This document shows positions 59,525-64,000 of a DNA stretch of 64,000 nt, piece by piece (the first letter of the stretch is position 1; each line of letters starts with the position of its first letter). Source of the stretch: Xanthomonas sp. SI (GTDB lineage Bacteria > Pseudomonadota > Gammaproteobacteria > Xanthomonadales > Xanthomonadaceae). Both the position numbers and the translations under genes were made by a program. The notes below the pieces were generated by a model that saw only the letters and a program-made list of their open reading frames with translations, did no database searches and was not told the DNA's origin. The stretch is taken from contig NZ_CP051261.1 in assembly GCF_014236855.1 (NCBI RefSeq), positions 248,001 through 312,000 on the forward strand, in the 5' to 3' direction.

Positions 59525-61177
59525 ATGACTACGACCCCCATCTGCAACATCGCCGCGACGCTGCCGCCGTTGGCGCGCGAGCGCCCCGACCAGATCGCCA
59601 TCCGCTGCCCCGGCCGCCGCGGCGCCGACGGCCTGGCCGCCTACGACGTGACCCTGAGCTATGCGCAGCTGGATGCGCGCAGCGACGCGATCGCCGCCGG
59701 GCTGGGCGGCTACGGCATCGGCCGCGGCACCCGCACGGTGGTGATGGTGCGACCGTCGCCGGAATTCTTCCTGCTGATGTTCGCGCTGTTCAAGGCCGGT
59801 GCGGTGCCGGTGCTGGTGGATCCGGGCATCGACAAGCGCGCGCTCAAGCAGTGCCTGGACGAGGCGCAGCCGGAGGCGTTCATCGGCATCCCGCTGGCGC
59901 AGCTGGCGCGGCGCTTGCTGGGCTGGGCGCGCTCGGCGCGGCGCATCGTCACCGTGGGCCGGCGCTGGGCCTGGGGCGGCACCACGCTGGCGCAGATCGA
60001 GCGTGCCGGCAGTGGCGCCGGTAGCCAACTGGCCGACACCGCGGCCGACGACGTGGCCGCGATCCTGTTCACCAGCGGCTCCACCGGCGTGCCCAAGGGC
60101 GTGGTCTACCGGCATCGCCATTTCGTCGGCCAGATCGAGCTGATGCGCAACGCGTTCGGCATGCAGCCCGGCGGCATCGACCTGCCGACCTTCCCGCCGT
60201 TCGCCCTGTTCGATCCGGCGCTGGGGCTGACCTCGGTGATCCCGGACATGGACCCGACGCGTCCGGCCAGCGCCGATCCGCGCAAGCTGCACGATGCGAT
60301 CGACCGCTTCGGGGTGACCCAGCTGTTCGGTTCGCCGGCGCTGATGCGGGTGCTGGCCGACTACGGCCGGCCGTTGCCGAACGTGCGCTGTGCGACCTCG
60401 GCCGGCGCGCCGGTGCCGCCGGAAATCGTGGCCAAGATCTGCAGCCTGCTGCCGGAGGACGGCAAGCTGTGGACGCCGTACGGCGCCACCGAGTGCCTGC
60501 CGGTGGCGGCGATCGAAGGCCGCGAACTGCAGGACACGCGCGCGGCCACCGAAACCGGCGCCGGCACCTGCGTCGGCGCGGTGGTGGCGCCGAACGTGGT
60601 GCGCATCATCGCCATCGACGATGCGGCGATCCCCGAATGGCCCGGCGTGCGCGAGCTGCCGGCGGGCACGGTCGGCGAAATCACCGTGGCCGGGCCGACC
60701 ACCACCGATACCTATTTCAACCGCGATGCGGCCACGCGCATCGCCAAGATCCGCGAGCGCCTGGACGACGGCAGCGAGCGCATCGTGCACCGCATGGGCG
60801 ACATCGGCTACTTCGACGCGCAGGGCCGGCTGTGGTTCTGCGGGCGCAAGACCCAGCGCGTGGAGACCGCGCAGGGGCCGCTGTACACCGAGCAGGTCGA
60901 GCCGATCTTCAACACCTTGCCGTGGCTGCGCCGCAGCGCGCTGGTCGGGATCGGCGCGGCGGGCGCGCAGCGGCCGGTGCTGTGCTACGAACTGCAGGCG
61001 GGCGTGGCGCCGCCGACGCAGCCGGAAGCCGTGCTGCGCGCGCTGGCGCAGACGCATGCGCACACCGCCGGCATCGCCGACTTCCTGCGCCATCCAGGCT
61101 TCCCGGTGGATATCCGCCACAACGCCAAGATCGGCCGCGAGAAGCTGGCGCTGTGGGCCAAGGACCGCGTGCGCTGA
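59525..61177 (+). CDS. oleC: OleC, beta-lactone synthetase
   Basis: 550 residues from ATG 59525 (MTTTPICNIAATLPPLARER), in agreement with X. campestris OleC. AMP-forming ligase fold: P-loop ILFTSGSTGVPKGVVY, FPPFALFDPALGLTSVIPDM, YGATECLP (motif with Glu), GDIGYFDAQGRLWFCGRK and the C-terminal catalytic Lys in RHNAKIGREKL. It adenylates a beta-hydroxy acid from the OleA/OleD steps and closes it to a beta-lactone. oleD, the NADPH-dependent reductase, is not seen up to the window end. Confidence 0.95.
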   Translation: MTTTPICNIAATLPPLARERPDQIAIRCPGRRGADGLAAYDVTLSYAQLDARSDAIAAGLGGYGIGRGTRTVVMVRPSPEFFLLMFALFKAGAVPVLVDPGIDKRALKQCLDEAQPEAFIGIPLAQLARRLLGWARSARRIVTVGRRWAWGGTTLAQIERAGSGAGSQLADTAADDVAAILFTSGSTGVPKGVVYRHRHFVGQIELMRNAFGMQPGGIDLPTFPPFALFDPALGLTSVIPDMDPTRPASADPRKLHDAIDRFGVTQLFGSPALMRVLADYGRPLPNVRCATSAGAPVPPEIVAKICSLLPEDGKLWTPYGATECLPVAAIEGRELQDTRAATETGAGTCVGAVVAPNVVRIIAIDDAAIPEWPGVRELPAGTVGEITVAGPTTTDTYFNRDAATRIAKIRERLDDGSERIVHRMGDIGYFDAQGRLWFCGRKTQRVETAQGPLYTEQVEPIFNTLPWLRRSALVGIGAAGAQRPVLCYELQAGVAPPTQPEAVLRALAQTHAHTAGIADFLRHPGFPVDIRHNAKIGREKLALWAKDRVR

Positions 61178-61187
61178 GGCCGCGGCG

Positions 61188-62768
61188 ATGGGCGAGCGCT
61201 ACCGGCTGGACGACCTACGCATCGACGTGGCGCGGCAACGGGTCGAGCGCGACGGCGTGGCGCTGGAACTGGGCGGGCTGAGTTTCCGCCTGCTGCATTA
61301 CCTGCTGCAGCAGGGCCAGCGCGTGGTCGGCTTCGACGAACTGATCGCGCAGGTGTGGGCGCCGGCGCTGGTCAACGAGGAGACCGTGACCCAGCGCGTG
61401 CGCCTGTTGCGGCAGGCGTTGGGCGACGCCTCGCGGCAGCCGCGCTACCTGCGCTCGGTGCGCGGCCAGGGCTACCAGCTGTGTGCGCCGGTGCGCAGCG
61501 ACGAAGACGACGGCGACAGGGAAGACGCACCGGCACCGCGACGCCCGCGTTGGCGTGGCATCGCGATCGCGGCAGTCGTGGTGCTCGGTGTCGGAACGCT
61601 GGCGGCGCTGGCGTGGTCGTGGTCCGCGCCGCCGCAGGAAGCGGCGGCGGCACCGCTGCTGCAACGCGCCGAGTATTACGCCGGCATCGGCCAGCGCGAC
61701 GACAACGAACGCGCGATCGCGCTGTACCGGCAGCGCCTGCAGCAAGTGCCCGACGAGCCGCGTGCGTTGCTCGGGCTCAGTCGCGCCTACAGCGCACGCG
61801 TGTGCCAGTACGGCGGCGATGCGCAGTACGTTGCACTCGCACGGCGCCTGGCGGCGCAGGTGATCGCGGCGCAGCCGCAGCTGGCCGCCGCGCATGCCGC
61901 GCTCGGCTATGCGCACGATTGCAGCGGCGAGTACGCGGCGGCGCTGGCCGCCTACGAGCGCGCGCTGCAGCTGGATCCGGGCGCCGATGCGGTACGCGGC
62001 TCGGCTGCGTATCTGTACGAACGCAAGGGCCAGTTGGCGCAGGCATTGGCCGCCAACCTGCAGGTGCGCGATCCGGCGCGGGTGCGCTTCCTGCCGATCC
62101 AGATCGCCAGCAATCTCAACCTGCTCGGCTATGTCAGCGCCGCCGAAGCGCGCTATCGCGACAGCTTCCAGTTGTATCCGGACAGCGCGTTTTCCAACGT
62201 GGCCTGGCCGAGCTTCCTGTTCGCGCATGGCCGCACCGCCGAAGCGCAGGCGGCATTGGACGAAGCGCTGGGGCGCGGCACCGACTACGCCGGGCTGTAC
62301 CTGCTGCAGGCGGAGCTGGCATTGGCGCAGGGCGATGCGGCGCGTGCGCGCCAGGCCAGCCTGCATGCGCTGCGGTTACGTCCCCAGGGTAGCCTGGGGC
62401 AGACCGTGTCATGGATGCTGGACGCGCAGCCACGGCCTGCCGCGCCGGCGCTGCGCGCGCGGGCGCAAGACCTGTTGCACAGCCTTGCGCGTGGTGCCGA
62501 CCCACTGAATGGGCTGGATGCGGCGCTGCTGCTGCAACTGGCCGGCGACCCGGACGCGGCGCTGGATGCGCTGCGCCGCGCGCAGGCCGCCGGCTATCGC
62601 GATGCGGCCTACCTGCGGGTGTCGCCGTTGCTGGCGCCGCTGCGCGCACAGGCCGGCTTCGCCGCGTTGCTGGCGCGCAACCAGGCCGACATCGCCGCCC
62701 AGCGCGCACAGGTGCGCCAAGCCGGCCTGCTCCCGCAGGAAACCGGCGCGGCTACGGCAACGCCTTGA
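61188..62768 (+). CDS. CadC/ToxR-like winged-helix regulator with TPR periplasmic domain
   Basis: 526 residues from ATG 61188, ten bases after oleC. N-terminal OmpR-type winged helix (YRLDDLRIDVARQRVERDGV ... EETVTQRVRLLRQALGD ... YLRSVRGQGYQLC, residues about 4-100), a membrane helix (IAIAAVVVLGVGTLAALAWS near 125-145), then about 380 residues of TPR-like helices in the periplasm. Architecture of CadC/ToxR regulators that sense outside signals and bind DNA directly. Position suggests a role in the ole region, but this is inference. Ends within the stop region of the convergent hydrolase gene. Confidence 0.85.
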   Translation: MGERYRLDDLRIDVARQRVERDGVALELGGLSFRLLHYLLQQGQRVVGFDELIAQVWAPALVNEETVTQRVRLLRQALGDASRQPRYLRSVRGQGYQLCAPVRSDEDDGDREDAPAPRRPRWRGIAIAAVVVLGVGTLAALAWSWSAPPQEAAAAPLLQRAEYYAGIGQRDDNERAIALYRQRLQQVPDEPRALLGLSRAYSARVCQYGGDAQYVALARRLAAQVIAAQPQLAAAHAALGYAHDCSGEYAAALAAYERALQLDPGADAVRGSAAYLYERKGQLAQALAANLQVRDPARVRFLPIQIASNLNLLGYVSAAEARYRDSFQLYPDSAFSNVAWPSFLFAHGRTAEAQAALDEALGRGTDYAGLYLLQAELALAQGDAARARQASLHALRLRPQGSLGQTVSWMLDAQPRPAAPALRARAQDLLHSLARGADPLNGLDAALLLQLAGDPDAALDALRRAQAAGYRDAAYLRVSPLLAPLRAQAGFAALLARNQADIAAQRAQVRQAGLLPQETGAATATP

Positions 62769-63888
62769 GCACGTAGTCGGCGAGCAGCGCCTGCGATTGC
62801 GGATGCATCTTCGGCGTGTTGTAGGCGCTGCGGGTGATCACCACCACCAGGCGTTCTTCGGGCAGCACGAACACGTAGTTGCCGCCGTTGCCGGACATCG
62901 CCCACACCCCGCGTTCCACCCCGCGCACCGGGAAGCGGAAACGCCACAGCAGATAGCCGTAGTCGGCGTCCTCGCGCGCCTGCGCGTGCACCGTGGTCAT
63001 CGCCCGCACCCAGTCCGCAGGCAGCACCTGCTGGCCGTGCCAGCGGCCCTGGTCGAGCAGCAACTGGCCGAACTTGGCCAGGTCGCGGCTGCGGTAGCGC
63101 GTGCCGCCGCCGCCCATGCCCACGCCTTCGGCGGAGCGGCCCCAGTGGACGTCGGTGATGCCCAGTGGCCGTTCCAGCGCCTGCGCGGCGAAGTTTTCCA
63201 GGTGCTGGCCGGTGGCTTTCTCCACCAGCGCGCCGAGCAGGAAGCTGCCGGCGGTGCAGTAGGCGAAGGCGCGGCCGTGCGGGCTGTTCTCGGGGCGGCT
63301 CATCCATGGTGCGTAGCCCTTGATCGGCAGGTCCAGCGCGAACTGGGTCCAGTCGGCGCTGACGTACATGCGTTCCTCGTTGCCGCTGGAGAACGCGTTC
63401 TCGTCGTCGCATTCCAGTTGCGAACTCATCGTCAGCAGGTCCTCGACGGTGAGCGCGCGCTTGCGCGGATCCGGCTGCTGCCAATGACGGTCACCGAAGT
63501 AGTCGTAGACCTTGGCCTGCGCGCCGGCTAGGCGGCCGCGCTCGATCGCCGCGCCGACCAGCATCGCGGTGATGCTCTTGGTCGCCGAGCGGGTGTCTTG
63601 CAGGGTCTGCCGATCGGCATCGCCGAAGTAGCGTTCGTAGACCAGCGCGCCGTCGCGCACGATCAGCACGCTGCTGGTGTTCGGCGCCTTGCCGTCGGCG
63701 ATGGCCTGCTCCAGTGCCGCGAGCGTGGCCATGTTCCAGCCCGTGGCCCGGGCGTCGGCGACCTTCCAGCCGTCTTCGAGCGCCGGCGGCGCGGTGGCGG
63801 TGGTGCTGCTGGTGGTGGTGGGCGCGGCATGAACGACAGGCGCGGCGAGAACGAACACGGTGCACAGCAGGAACGGAAGGCGCGACAT
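62752..63888 (-). CDS. Serine hydrolase of the class C beta-lactamase family
   Basis: 378 residues from ATG 63888 with CGGAGT ten bases upstream. Signal peptide MSRLPFLLCTVFVLAAPVVHA. The SxxK nucleophile is in TRSATKSITAML (residue about 105), the tyrosine motif appears as AFAYCTAGSFLL (Y-C-T in place of YxN), and the third motif near the C-terminus is not the typical KTG. It resembles esterases or D-amino peptidases of family S12 rather than true lactamases. Its 3' end overlaps the regulator gene by 17 bases in convergent orientation. Confidence 0.85.
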   Translation of the reverse strand: MSRLPFLLCTVFVLAAPVVHAAPTTTSSTTATAPPALEDGWKVADARATGWNMATLAALEQAIADGKAPNTSSVLIVRDGALVYERYFGDADRQTLQDTRSATKSITAMLVGAAIERGRLAGAQAKVYDYFGDRHWQQPDPRKRALTVEDLLTMSSQLECDDENAFSSGNEERMYVSADWTQFALDLPIKGYAPWMSRPENSPHGRAFAYCTAGSFLLGALVEKATGQHLENFAAQALERPLGITDVHWGRSAEGVGMGGGGTRYRSRDLAKFGQLLLDQGRWHGQQVLPADWVRAMTTVHAQAREDADYGYLLWRFRFPVRGVERGVWAMSGNGGNYVFVLPEERLVVVITRSAYNTPKMHPQSQALLADYVLKALP

Positions 63889-64000
63889 GGTGAAACTCCG
63901 GAAGGATGCAGTCCGCGCACTGCGCCAGCACCGTGGATGAAGTGCCTGATGCCACGGTGAAGAATTATGAAGTTCCACAGGATCAACGACTTGGGATGTT

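Noticed and set aside
59393..61120. Open frame opposite oleC
   Set aside because: oleC matches its family over the whole length; the antisense frame shows no domain.
62752..63888. True class C beta-lactamase conferring resistance
   Set aside because: SxxK is present, but the YxN and KTG positions differ from AmpC, so a general S12 serine hydrolase is the safer call.

Overview
The window looks like a stretch of a Xanthomonas chromosome (Gammaproteobacteria, Lysobacterales). Support: very high G+C, an Ax21-family outer membrane protein, an OleA/OleB/OleC set closely resembling the one I know from Xanthomonas campestris, and Xanthomonas-type intergenic palindromes (TGTAGGAGCGGCTTCAGCCG family). 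Placement below genus is not possible by eye. No rRNA, tRNA, CRISPR array, insertion sequence or prophage was recognised; most of the window is ordinary chromosome with a few accessory-looking blocks.

Layout. 1-1.4 kb: the end of a NYN/LOTUS RNA-processing-type protein and a DUF938 methyltransferase. 1.6-5.5 kb: a tightly overlapping four-gene unit (family 2 glycosyltransferase, ferritin-like di-iron protein, GT-B glycosyltransferase, membrane fatty acid desaturase) that looks like an uncharacterised lipid or glycolipid pathway. 5.5-13.3 kb: small envelope/secreted proteins, a fused indolepyruvate ferredoxin oxidoreductase, a TPR protein, an AEC transporter. 13.4-18.7 kb: an AAA ATPase divergent from a coupled run ParA-like / SixA / YceI / phospholipase D lipoprotein. 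18.8-25.4 kb: hotdog thioesterase, PlsC acyltransferase, YheT hydrolase, TPR-sulfotransferase-like protein, PEBP protein, a triplicated 143-bp repeat and uppP.

25.5-32.0 kb is the nitrogen-control block: glnA, a PII gene, amtB, ntrB, ntrC. A consensus sigma-54 promoter and two NtrC palindromes stand in front of glnA, and a further full NtrC palindrome abuts the start codon of ntrB, which suggests activation of glnA and self-limitation of ntrBC. 32.2-33.6 kb holds two tandem Cu-Zn superoxide dismutase genes, followed by a repeat-filled gap. 34.2-37.3 kb: an unknown protein, a FadI-like thiolase, a small membrane protein. 37.4-40.5 kb is the hemD-hemX-hemY unit; 40.6-43.6 kb is thioesterase, secreted protein, rhodanese, secB, gpsA.

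43.8-49.5 kb is an accessory-looking block (Ax21-family protein, two NAD(P)-binding reductase-like proteins around an AtaL-like protein, divergent LysR regulator, DUF2000 protein, AraC regulator) lying between gpsA and trmL. 50.3-54.7 kb: a secreted repeat protein, an M16 peptidase, a small lipoprotein. 54.8-62.8 kb is the long-chain olefin pathway: oleA, an intervening fic gene with an A+T-rich inverted repeat, oleB, two small genes, oleC and a CadC-like winged-helix/TPR membrane regulator. oleD is not in the window. A class C beta-lactamase-family serine hydrolase ends the window. Coordinates of starts were chosen from Shine-Dalgarno spacing and family N-termini; all family calls are from motif recognition, not from database searches.
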